From Odontocerum albicorne (lineage: Eukaryota; Arthropoda; Insecta; Trichoptera; Odontoceridae), in NCBI GenBank assembly GCA_949825065.1, contig OX463859.1, forward strand, positions 29,095,847 to 29,159,846: a DNA stretch of 64,000 nucleotides. Direction: 5' to 3'. A program made the translations under genes and the position numbers. The notes beneath the pieces are model-generated. The model searched no databases. It worked only from the letters and a program-made list of their open reading frames with translations, and was not told where the DNA came from. This document shows, piece by piece, positions 54,072 to 64,000 of this stretch (the first letter of the stretch is position 1; each line of letters starts with the position of its first letter).

Positions 54072-56675
54072 ATGTATCCTGAAAACCTCATTCCGTCTAC
54101 CGAGCAGAGTAAGTCATTTTTAATTTTTAAACTTTCTATATATTTTTCATAATACATCCTCTCAATTAAGTGTTTGGTTATGTTTAATATTACCTATTAT
54201 GAATTCCAACGTATTTATGTTGTTCCTTTTTTCTACATTAAAAATCTTAAATGTTTTGAAGTGAACTCATAAATTACATTCCGTTACATTTTCACTAGAA
54301 TATCCCTAAATACCCGCATATATCTGAATTTATGTGATGAGCTGAGATTCACTGGGTCTCATTTATAAACCACCTATTGAGAATGTATCTCATTGGATTC
54401 ATTTCTTAACTGCTTTCACATTATATTGCCTCAATTATTCGAAGTTTTTCATCTTTCATGCATACTAGTGACTTGCGTGGCTTAGTTAAAATGATTCTTG
54501 TTTGGTATTTACTTTTTGGTTCCGTTAAATTGAAGTCACTCGTTAGAAAAATAACTATTTCCACTATCCAACCGAGTATCAGTTTTAACACTCGTAATAA
54601 TTGCTATCGTATCCTAAAATTTAAAAAAGATACTAATACCATTAATTAAATATTTGGTTACGTTAAATATCATAGTAAATTTCCAAATATTTATTGTGCT
54701 CCTTTCTGTATTTATTCAATTTAAACTTGAATGTTTTCAGGGAAGCTCTCAATACTGGAAACGTTGGCCGAGATGGAATGCAACGAAGGATTAACCACTA
54801 TTCGTGAGTTTTGTTTTGAAATTACTTTTTTTCTTTTTTTTAGGAATACATTTGACCCAAGTCATAGCCTGAGTCGTTCGCGGAGTAAGGGTAGTACAGG
54901 GTTCGAACCGGCGACCTTCCGCACGGAAGTCCAGTGCGTTACCGCGCGACCATGCACCTCTTCTCTTATATAACATAGGTACATCTGGAACACAAAAAGT
55001 TCATTCTGTTGTATATTCATATGGATATCTTTAGAAAGTTTTTCTCAAATGATTGTCCCTTTTGTTAATGAGTTTCAAATCATGATTTTTTTTCCATCGT
55101 ACAGTAATCAATAAATTATGAAATTTTATTTCAGAAAAAATCCTTGGAGAAGCTCCTGAGTGAGGACTTGGAGGACATAAAAGAAAACTTTACCGTCCCA
55201 AAAGAGGAGTCCAATGATCTGTCCAGGAAACTGGATATTCAGGAGAAATATCAGGTAAGTTCATTTCAGATATTGTTCACACATTTGCAGGGGATCTGCC
55301 ATCAAAATATTCTCGATTCTTCGCCCTTTGATTTCTTACGGTTGAAGCTGCTACGCTATTCCGGTACTCTTCCACGCGAGTCTGACCTGAGCCACCTGAG
55401 GAATGTTCTCCCTTACCAGGCGAGGACTGTCTCCACATAGCTAGTCTGACATGAGGAATAGTTTTAGAATTTATGTAAATTTTACGAAAATCAGAACTAT
55501 TCGTAATCCATGGCATATCAATAAAAAAAAGATCACTTCTATGGTTGAAATATGAGTCGGCAGGAATTCAAAATACGAGTTGGTAGGAATCAAACTTATT
55601 ATATTTAGCAAATTATGTTCCTCGTAATCTTTCCAGATTTCGTACATAATATAGGTATTTTTATTATCTTAACAGATGTTTTGGAAAAGCAATATCAGTT
55701 TGACATTCAAGGAAGTCAACCAAGTACGAGTATGTTTGAACCAACTCAGGTCTTTTATTTCGTTTTATACTATTAAATAAAACTGTCAATAGAATCACAT
55801 ATATTGTACTATGACACATTTTTAATATTAATTATTAACTTAACTTTTTAAACTAAGTCAAATGGAGTTTAACAAAGTCAGTGGCTGAACAATAAAAAAA
55901 ATTATAATATTTAAATACTTAACAATAATTTGACTCCGCAGAATACTGTATGAGAGTTGAATGTTGCACAGGTACTGAAGGCTGGAATACTGTATATAAG
56001 AATATTAGTGATAAAGCTACGCTAGCATTATTTTTATAATCATTTTCCATTTCAATGTATTTTTACTTTTCAGAGATGCCACTTTTGCCAGAAGAACAAT
56101 GAGACGTTCCGTGTATACAGCAGCCACCGTCTCCGAGATAAGGCTGGAATCCTGCAGTGCCCCATTCTGAGGAAGTACGTCTGTCCCATCTGCGGAGCCA
56201 CAGGGGCGAGTGCTCACACCAAGAATTACTGCCCCCTAAATAGGACACCAGGTAAATAACGCTTTCATATCATGAGTTGCACAGCTGCCCATGAAGATAA
56301 TCTATCATATAAACTATGTGAGGTCCATTTATGAAGTTCAGGGATGGATTTTCTTAATTCGTAAGATTTTGCAGTTTCTCAACTGTTGGCAGTCTCCTAG
56401 TACACATTCCTCATTGAAAAGTTAGCAACAATAGTTTCATGCATACCATCACTCCATGCCCCTTTTGATTTATGCAGAAATAATTGATTTCGAAACCTTT
56501 CCATTCATACTAACATAGCAAATCTCACAGTTACATTTTTTTCGTTGCAACATACAGGTTTAATAAATATTTTTTGTTTAGCAAGGACCATTTCTACAAT
56601 AATTCTGTTTTATTTCCAGGTTTCACGGTGAGGATAACCATTAACAGAAGAGCGACAGGTGGAAAGAAACACTGA
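54072..56675 (+). CDS. nanos: Nanos-family protein, gene C2, with exon-3 frameshift
   Basis: Exons: 54072-54108, 54741-54803, 55135-55254, possible 55291-55363, 55676-55749, finger 56074-56251, terminal 56620-56675. The finger is intact and canonical ([36 protein letters not shown]) and the tail [10 protein letters not shown] is kept. Exon 3 has six A after the acceptor where C1 has five. With conserved splice sites this shifts the frame and gives an early TGA (...GEAPE*). Either the gene is disabled upstream of its finger, or the homopolymer count is a sequencing error. The finger differs from C1 at two residues (Gln, Arg), both closer to gene A-like or family-typical states. Confidence 0.65.
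54869..54979 (-). mobile_element. tRNA-Arg-like SINE in C2 intron 2
   Basis: Orthologous to the C1 copy. One base differs in the head (ttccgcacgg here, ttctgcacgg in C1), and this copy retains the fully pairing cttccg/cggaag arm. Confidence 0.7.
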
Positions 56676-58433
56676 GAAATCAGGAGTATTTTGTATTCAA
56701 TAATTAATGGAGTTTTGTGATTGTACTGTGTTATCGAAGTGTTTTTACTATCTAAAAATTGTAAATATACTCGTATGTATATATTTTGATTAATTGTAAA
56801 TGTAAATAATTTTTCAAATATTTTTTAATGCATGACTCATTTTGTCTTCAATTTTCATGATTGTAGAAAAAAACGATTATTAAATATAGTATTTGTAACC
56901 TCTATTCAATAGTTGATTTTCACGTGGGATTTTGTATTGGATTCCCAGTATTATTTTATCACATTGATTATTAAAAATTAGTTTATATTAAACTGAAACA
57001 ATTTTCTTGTAGGTTTATGTCTTATGAATTACATTAAAGCCAGTGTTGGAAATAGCATGCTCCAAGTACTGTATTTTATTTTTAGTTATATTGCGCCGAT
57101 CTATAAGCATGTTTTTGTTTTACAACAGCGCTTATTCATCGGCGGCACATTTTAATATGCACTTATTTTATTTATGACTACTGTCAAAAAACAGTTAAAC
57201 CCTTTTCTCGGTAAACTAGGCACTTGAAATCTAGTGTTCTCTTTGTTAACTATTTAATAAAAAGTTTCAAGACTATTTACATTTAGTTTTTATTTCATGT
57301 ATCATAGATATGTATAAGAGTAATGTCATGGAAAAGACCATGTTTTTCACTTGTGATTTATTTCGTAACTGCAGGTTTATTAATTTATTTTTAAATATTT
57401 ATATATTTTTTTTCAAAAAAATAATATGTGGGTAGTTAAATATAACATATATATGTTACATTAAAATGGTTAATGTTAAAACGATTAAAGGTAGCTTTAT
57501 CAATACTGGCTTAAATATTGAATACTTTCAACTTGAATTTACTTTCAACTTGAAGTATATTTTTCAATTTGTTGACAAATATATTTGTATAAATATACAC
57601 ATTATTAAAATGAAAAAAAAAATGAGTTTTACTTTTTGTACCTTTTATTGAAGGCTATATTTTAAGTTGGACTTTGATAACATGCTGAGAGCAATATAGG
57701 CAAGACGCAGACCAACCCTTTATCTTCAGACTTAAAATTAGAGATGCGCATACACAGTAGGACCCTCATATTCTCCATACACCCTCATAATCACGTCTCT
57801 GTTACCCCATCCCCAACGACAGTGGCACTCGAGTACTCAAATTTACCAACTCTGTTGTAAGGGATGTCATTCATGTACAGGGAGTATCTTTATAAGGTCA
57901 TGAGCCGCTCCACGACAGCTTATTCTTCCCACTTTTATATATGTCACTTAGTGGTTTCAGATTTGAATGCCGATAGATGTTAGTTCTATACTAGTAGGCT
58001 ACAGATCCGGTTGATTGCCATGTGACAGTCTTCCAACACATTAAAGTAAAAGACCAAGATATTTATTATTCACGAACTTTTAACATAGTCTTTATTTTAA
58101 TTCAAAATAACACTTCTAGGAAATTAATCAAAGTATTCACACCAACAGATAATGCATATATTACACCCACAATTTAAATACACCCTTATTACGAGTGTTC
58201 ATCTCATGCACAGTTCTGTCATGTCAGCAGGTCATTAAAAATGTCATAAATTAAAATAAATATATGAAAAAGATTAAATACTCGAAAAGTAGCTACATGA
58301 AACAAAACAAACTTCAAAACGTTTGTTATTATAAGATGGAATATAACCATAAGGGAAGAACTTTAAAACTTCAAAATAAAATTTCCTATAACTTTGTGTC
58401 AATTTATTGGATATTAATAAATAAAGAAAAATA

Positions 58434-58495
58434 ATTATGTATGACTTGTATGCTAATGCCATCTGTATGTGATTAGCATACAAGTCATACATAAT
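58434..58495. repeat. Perfect hairpin, 24-bp arms and 14-nt loop
   Basis: Arms 58434-58457 and 58472-58495 are exactly complementary. It sits at the 3' end of E2 on its own strand. In E1 the same hairpin has one wobble pair and loop changes. Confidence 0.85.
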
Positions 58496-58497
58496 GA

Positions 58498-60393
58498 TTC
58501 CACCGATCGCTCTCCTGTTCGTGATTGTCCTCAGCAAGGACCAGGACCCATAACCAAATGCTTGTAGAAATAGTTCTTGCTAAATACTATATTTTTTTAT
58601 ATGCATGTTTTGCCACAGAAAAAAAACTATGACCTGAAACCAAATGCTTGTAGGAATAGTTCTTGCTAAATACAATATTTTTGTTATATGGTATAGTATA
58701 CGTGTGTTGCGACAGGAAAAAAACTAGTTAAAACATTAACTATGATTGCATGCATGGAAAAGTGTAGAAATCTGTCCTTAATCAAAATGGGTATGGAGTG
58801 AAGGCACATATAAAAATATTATCACAATATTAATATGTAAATGAGACATGTGCACTAAAAGACTGCCAAAAGTCGGGAGACTGCAAAATGTTGCGAATGA
58901 AGGAAATCTACCTCTGGATACCATAAATGGTCTCCACATAGCCATATTCAAGGTTCTTCCTGGTCAGCTGTGCAGCTGATGATATGAAAGTATTATTTAC
59001 CTGGTTTATCTTTAGAGGGCAGTTGTTCTCTGTGTGAGCACTGGCCCCTAAAGTTGTAACTTCGAAGAAATTGCTGATATGCATCCTCAGGATGTCGCAC
59101 TGCAGGGCTCCAGCTTCATTCATGAGGCGGCGGCACATATGCTCATGGTACTTATCGCTCCTGCTACAAATTCTAGCGTAGCTCAAATTACTAATACTCG
59201 AATATACCGTATTCTTGCCTTCAGTATCTGTGCAACCCTCAACTCTCGTGCAGTATTCGGTAGACAGAGTGATGTTACTGGTGAGTATTATTATATATTG
59301 TATGTTTACTATTAAGACACTGACTTTGTTAAAGTCCGTTTAATTCAATTTGATAAGTATACAAAACAATTGACATACATCATCTCGGCGGGGTACTGCA
59401 GGGCCCAAGCATCCTTCCTGAGGCGGTAACAGACGTACTCGTGAAATGTATCGTTATGTTTGTTGCAGACGCAACCCTGGAAAGTGAACAATTATTGAGA
59501 TGAAAAAATTATAACAACAATAATAGTAGCGTAGCTCTGTTACTAATACTCTATCACAGTATTCCTGCCTTCAGTACCTGTGCAACATTCAACTCTCGTA
59601 CAGTATTCTGCTGAAGAAGACAAGTAAAAAAGAAAACCGTTTTTATTGCCATTTAATTAGAGAATTAAAAATGTGTTATCTATTTATATTCATGCATTTA
59701 CTCTATAGTATAAAACGAAAGAAAATATCCAAGTTGGTTCAAATATACTTGGTTGACTCCTTCGAAAGTCTGGCTGATATTTATTTTCCAAAAGAGCTGT
59801 GGAGGTAATCAAAATATGTTCAGTAAGGGATGTGGGAAGATTATAAGGAACAAAAAATAATATATTGTAGAGGTGATATGGAGAGAAATGTCCATATCAC
59901 CTCTACAATATATTATTTATACGAAGGTATAACCCTACCTGTGTAAGGTGGAAACCTTACACAGGTAGGGTTATACCTTTGTATAAAGTGATTGTGTTAT
60001 GAAATAAACAGTGCTAGTCTAAACAAATTATAAATACATTGATCCTATTAGAACTTCTACCTATATGGAGTCAACCAAGATTGACATCTGCCGACTGATA
60101 TGTTACAATTTTCATTGTAAGTTATCAGCAGTGCTTAACAATATTAAAATGTACCGACCTGGTGTCTCTTCTCCCTATTCGACTCCTGAGGAGATCTCTG
60201 AGCTCTACTCTGATTTGTTGATCGTCTCTTGTGACTGACTGAGGAGTGTTTGTTAAAGAATGCTGAGGAATGGGTTCCGGATTGTTTTGCCCTGTAACAG
60301 TATTGTTTTCGTTGAGTCTCAGGATTCGCTTTGTTTCGGCAACCGTTGGGAAAGAATTTAATCTTTTTATGTTATTATTGTTTTCAGGCTGAC
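58498..60393 (-). pseudogene. Nanos-like pseudogene E2
   Basis: Minus strand: Asn-rich exon 60393-60159 is open, as in E1. The half finger is at about 59480-59385. The finger exon ends at 59001 and begins near 59163, where a deletion of about 60 bp has fused the upstream conserved block to CSRSDKYHEHMCRRLMN, removing the first CxxC. It retains ALQC, SNFFEV and HTENNC, and lacks the stop seen in E1. A direct repeat of the last intron segment (aaatgcttgtagaaatagtt at about 58556 and 58641) is present. The terminal stretch LRTITNRRAIGG runs into IIMYDLYA through the hairpin. Confidence 0.75.
59856..59979. repeat. Two adjacent perfect palindromes in E2
   Basis: First: arms 59856-59882 and 59891-59917 (27 bp, loop 8). 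Second: arms 59924-59949 and 59954-59979 (26 bp, loop ggaa). Both are perfect. Unit 1 has no such structure: it has 500 bp of ordinary sequence and a MITE here. Confidence 0.9.
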
Positions 60394-60593
60394 CTGAAAA
60401 AAGGAAAAGTAGAATATATAAAATGGAAATTACTTAAGCAATATTTTACGAACTTTTTTATTTTTTATATTGTGTTTGATTTGGCCCCTCGGAAAAACTT
60501 TTATACAGATGAAAAATATTTTTTTCCGTTAAAAAAAATCTATTTTGGCATTCTCATCACCCATCTATCTTAATTTTGTAAACACCTTTGCAG

Positions 60594-60682
60594 AACAGTC
60601 GAATGTTTTGACTGACGTGCTCGTGAGAGCTGAAACAGTTATCCAAAATCAGGAGGCAGCCCTGAAAGGAACGGGAAACTGA
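60594..60682 (+). CDS. Unassigned short terminal exon candidate, unit 2
   Basis: Counterpart of 47630-47715: QSNVLTDVLVRAETVIQNQE + AALKGTGN, stop. A short duplication (gaaaggaac) altered the end. Function unknown. Confidence 0.3.
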
Positions 60683-60699
60683 AAGGAACCAAGTAAATG

Positions 60700-61310
60700 T
60701 TGTATAAATGTGTGCACTGATAAGAATACATGATGTGACAATGTATGGAAAAATACGAAATGAAGTAATCAGGGATAAATGTGAACATAAGGCTGGTGTA
60801 GATGAGAACTCAGAGAAGGTTTGGGAATGAAGATCAAATGAATAAGAGGTCAGAGGAATTATTGTATGGATGTGAAGGAGGCAAAATATGTGTGTCGAGA
60901 GAGAAAGTATTGAACGACGTGTAACGATAGGAAACAGAGCCAATGGGGAAATACAACAAATGTATATTCGAACCAGACAGTAACAAAATATTTTGAGTTC
61001 ATAGTTCATAGCAATTTTCGGTGCCAACTTTGATGTATGGAAGGGAAACGTGGACATGGAAAAATATTGAAAGGAGCAATATAAGTGATGCAGATATAGT
61101 GCTAATGTGAGTGGACGGCATGAGAGATGAAAACCGTATGGTTGGGTTTGGTGAAGTGAATAAAATGTTGAGAGAAGAAAACGTAGAGAATGTGAGAAAT
61201 CGTAGAATTTGTATGAAAAGGTGTATAGATGTGATGTGGAATATGCGAAATATGTCAATGTTTGAAATTGCTGTATACCGAAGATGTCAGCTCTAAGGGG
61301 CTTGAACTCA
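60700..61310 (+). mobile_element. Rearranged LINE ORF2 relic, unit 2
   Basis: Copy of 47720-48340 with the same permuted order. The 233-codon minus-strand frame over it is a shadow. Confidence 0.6.
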
Positions 61311-61904
61311 TAGGACCCCTAAAAGAAAATTGAGGGGTGGGGTAAAAGGGAGGAAGAAAAATAACAAGAAAGTAAGACACAAAAATATACTATAAAAAAA
61401 ATATTTTTTCACAAATAAAACCATTAGTTTACATATTTTAAATATGTTAATCAAATTTTGGTTAAATTAAAAGAAAAAATATCTGTTTTATTGGTTAGCC
61501 CTTTTAATCCCACCATATTTTGCATAAAATGTGTGAAAAATCTTCCAAGAATTTTTTGGCAAAAAAAACAGTAGTTTATATTTTATTTTTTATCTCAGTT
61601 AATATTTAGTTAAAAAACCTAATTTTTTGTGGATACCTCCCTCTAGAGTGTAAAATAACAAGTAATTTTCATTTTTTATAAAATAAAATACTTATATATG
61701 ATATTTTTTCATTCAACATAAAAACTTGTATGAAAACATTTAGGCCAATGATCGGCCCTGTGGGATTTTTCGCATACACCATTTTGGGGGGATAATCGGC
61801 CCCGTGGTATTAGTTAGTAACAATTCAACTTTTTTAACTAAATAGTTTTTTCCTACCGCAACACATGTATATAATAAAAGTATTTTATTTAGCAAGAACT
61901 ATTC

Positions 61905-62050
61905 CTAGAAGCATTTGGTTATAGATCCTGGTTTCTTGCTGAGGACAATCACGAACAGGAGAGCGATCGGTGGAAAATAACATTGAGGGAACAGGAGTAT
62001 TCTGTATTCAGGAACTTTGGATGTTTCGTGTTTTTATTATTTAAAAAAAT
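61905..62050 (+). pseudogene. Orphan class II terminal exon at unit 2/3 junction
   Basis: LRTITNRRAIGGK* again, with the acceptor destroyed as in the unit 1/2 copy, so unit 3 shares that loss. Confidence 0.75.
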
Positions 62051-62114
62051 CAAATATTTCCTAGTGCAAGGCTCATTTTGTACACAATTTAAAAAAAAAG
62101 TGTTTACATTGTTC

Positions 62115-62450
62115 AACATTTGTGGTTTTACATTGTTAAACTATTGTCACATTTTTGTAATCGAGTGTTGAACTTTTGTAATTAATTATTAAACTTTTGT
62201 AACCTATTCTTAAACTTTTTTAACCCATTGTTAAACTTTTATAATCTACTGTTTATTTTTTGTAACCTATTGTTGAACTTTTATAACCCATTGTTAAACT
62301 TTTACAATCGATTGTTTAACTTTTGTTACCTATGTATTGTTAAACTTTTGTAACCTATTGTTGAACTTTTATAACCTATTGTTTAACTTTTGTAACCTAT
62401 TTTGAAACTTTTGTCACCTATTGTTAAACTTTTGTAACATTTATTCAACA
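62115..62450 (+). repeat. 20-bp minisatellite, unit 3
   Basis: About sixteen copies, the same register as unit 2 (including the tttatttttt variant), so units 2 and 3 are closer to each other than to unit 1 here. Confidence 0.9.
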
Positions 62451-63174
62451 ATCTTCAATTTTATTTTATCACATTAATGAAAAAATTTTGTTTATTTAAA
62501 ACTCGAACAATTTTCTTTTGATTGTGTTTCCATAGAAATAACCTAACGAATTACAATTAAATAACAAGTGTTAGAAATAACACGCTATAAGTAACGCATT
62601 TCGTTAAAACATAGCTATGAAGTAGCGCCGTAACAACTTTTAGCGTAACTGCTGGTTACCTTTAATCCCAATGCGCCGATCTATCGGCATGTCTTTGTTA
62701 TACTACGGTGCCAATTTATCTACGGCTCATTTAAATACACATTATTTTTACTTATTGCAACTGTCATAAAAGGTTGAAAACAAGTAAACAATCTCTTTTG
62801 TAGGTGAACTACGCATTTGAAATATAGCGTTCTCGTTGTTTACTGTTTTTTTTAAACATTTTCAAGATTATAAAATTAACTTCTTCTGTGACTTTTAAAG
62901 TTTTGTATTATTTCAAGTAATATAAAGGATCTAAAAGTTTTGTTTTTCGAGTATTAAGCGGCAGTCATCCACGTATTTTACAGTATTTGCATCGGTGCTG
63001 TATAATACCGAAAACGCAGCACCTCTTCGGCACTTTCTGGCGGGAGTATTACCATAAGCATGTTCCCATAGGATGGCCGCGCTAAATGCGATATTGACAA
63101 AAGAGCAACAACAGGCAATAATAGATGAAGCAATATGTTTACCGCCCGGAGCATTTAAATAGAAGCAAAGCAAA

Positions 63175-63550
63175 GCTAGCCACTCGTAATGTTATATTAA
63201 TCCCAACATTAAGTATGCAAGCCAAACTTGAACGTAGCAAAAAAATTATGAAAATAAGATAGATGCGGTACGAATGAGAGTGTTTTGTAGAATGTATGGA
63301 AAAACAACGTTTGAAGGAGGAGGGTATGTGGACAAAAGAAAATAATACGCATTGATAGAAAGAGGCATTGCTCAAGATGAAGAAAGAAGCATTGGAATGG
63401 TTCTGCTACAAGAACAGAATGAATGGTGAGAGAGTTACCAAAACTATCTATTCGATTAGTACAGAAGGTACAAGAAGTCTGGGAAGTTCTAAAAACCTTG
63501 TCCCTACCAAATGACAAATGATATACGTGTTCCTGTAGTTCTCGCGTTTC
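63175..63550 (+). mobile_element. LINE ORF2 relic, unit 3
   Basis: Third copy of 38095-38470, with the acagaatga variant of unit 2. Confidence 0.5.
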
Positions 63551-64000
63551 CAAGTTGAAGTCTTTTTACGTAGAGGGTAAACTGGGACTCGGTCCAGTCT
63601 CGGAGACAGTTTCTCATCTTCCATTATTTATTAATTATAAAGATCCTTTGATACGAGTATTTGGTTGCTATTTTCTGCTTTGTGCTACAGAATTTACTCT
63701 CCGGGCGACCTATTACTTGGGTCTCTTAGTGCCCCATTTTGATCGGCATTAATATGTTTGTATTTTCATGGAATCAATGAACACATTTTGCTTATTCTGA
63801 GATAAACCTCGAAAAGTTCGGACTCTCTATTGACTCAATTAGCAAAAAAATAAATATACACAATATTAAATAAAGGTAAAAGAAATAACTGTTCTGTGGA
63901 AACAACTAATCTCCATTACTGAGAAAGCTTTATATTCATTATCTAAATAGGTATTTTATTCTAGTTATATAGTATTATTGAAAAATAATACTTTCGACAG

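Larger units (their letters stand above)
48870..61815 (+). repeat. Segmental tandem duplication, unit 2 (~12.9 kb)
   Basis: Copy of unit 1 with: an insertion of about 150 bp at about 53145-53300, loss of about 300 bp matching 39960-40190, and loss of the region matching 46460-46970 replaced by palindromes at 59856-59979. Gene-free parts (50400-51500, 56700-58400) are AT-rich with no gene. Confidence 0.92.
61815..64000 (+). repeat. Segmental tandem duplication, unit 3 (truncated by window end)
   Basis: Starts like the others with the orphan terminal exon (about 61905-62050). It lacks about 1.34 kb relative to unit 2 (49960-51280) at a junction near 62940. The window ends before the place where a third canonical Nanos copy (C3) would be expected, about 1.7 kb further on by unit 2 spacing. 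Confidence 0.9.

Noticed and set aside
60557..61258. 233-codon minus-strand frame
   Set aside because: Shadow of a plus-strand LINE relic (MYGRETWTW and RRIHDVT are on the plus strand); the unit 1 counterpart is split into two frames.

Overview
This is an AT-rich, repeat-dense eukaryotic window, most likely from an insect. It has intron-split genes with GT-AG junctions, mariner transposons, 5'-truncated LINEs with GAA-type tails, tRNA-derived SINEs, and promoters with an arthropod-style Inr+DPE spacing. There are no bacterial genes, rRNA genes or CRISPR. I cannot name the species from sequence alone.

The recognisable cellular genes are a cluster of Nanos-family zinc-finger genes and their decayed relatives. 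Three loci carry a textbook Nanos finger (C-x2-C-x12-H-x10-C-x7-C-x2-C-x7-H-x4-C). Gene A lies on the minus strand at 0.33-5.32 kb, with its last exon beyond the left edge. Genes C1 (plus, 40.78-43.39 kb) and C2 (plus, 54.07-56.68 kb) are near-identical. A second, divergent class has lost the CxxC of the second knuckle and has an altered first knuckle: B (plus, 22.8-25.2 kb, interrupted by a LINE, an AT satellite and an assembly gap), D (plus, 28.2-35.7 kb), and E1/E2 (minus, 45.2-47.4 and 58.5-60.4 kb), which are inverted copies of the 3' half of D. All share an architecture: a tiny first exon ending in STEQ, a 63-nt second exon, Asn-rich or helical middle exons, a finger exon of about 178 nt, and a terminal exon coding NRRAxGG.

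Layout: 0-5.5 kb gene A with satellites in its long intron. 5.7-21 kb is a transposon and minisatellite landscape (fold-back MITE, LINEs, three mariner derivatives, long minisatellites). 21.5-28 kb holds a solo LTR, gene B, an AT tract, a 200-N gap and a 110-bp satellite. 28-35.7 kb is gene D with more minisatellites. From about 35.57 kb to the window end there are three tandem copies (two complete, one truncated) of a ~13-kb segmental duplication. Each complete unit holds one canonical Nanos gene (plus) followed by one decayed class II copy (minus), plus a hAT-like MITE, LINE relics and a 20-bp minisatellite.

The promoters of A, B, C1 and C2 align. In all four an initiator-like TTCA lies exactly 27 nt upstream of a DPE-like pentamer, and an upstream TTCCTGAA block is shared. 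This suggests one ancestral regulated germline-type gene that expanded locally. The biological proposal is inference: a lineage-specific Nanos expansion in which some copies keep the RNA-binding finger and others have a remodelled or dying finger.
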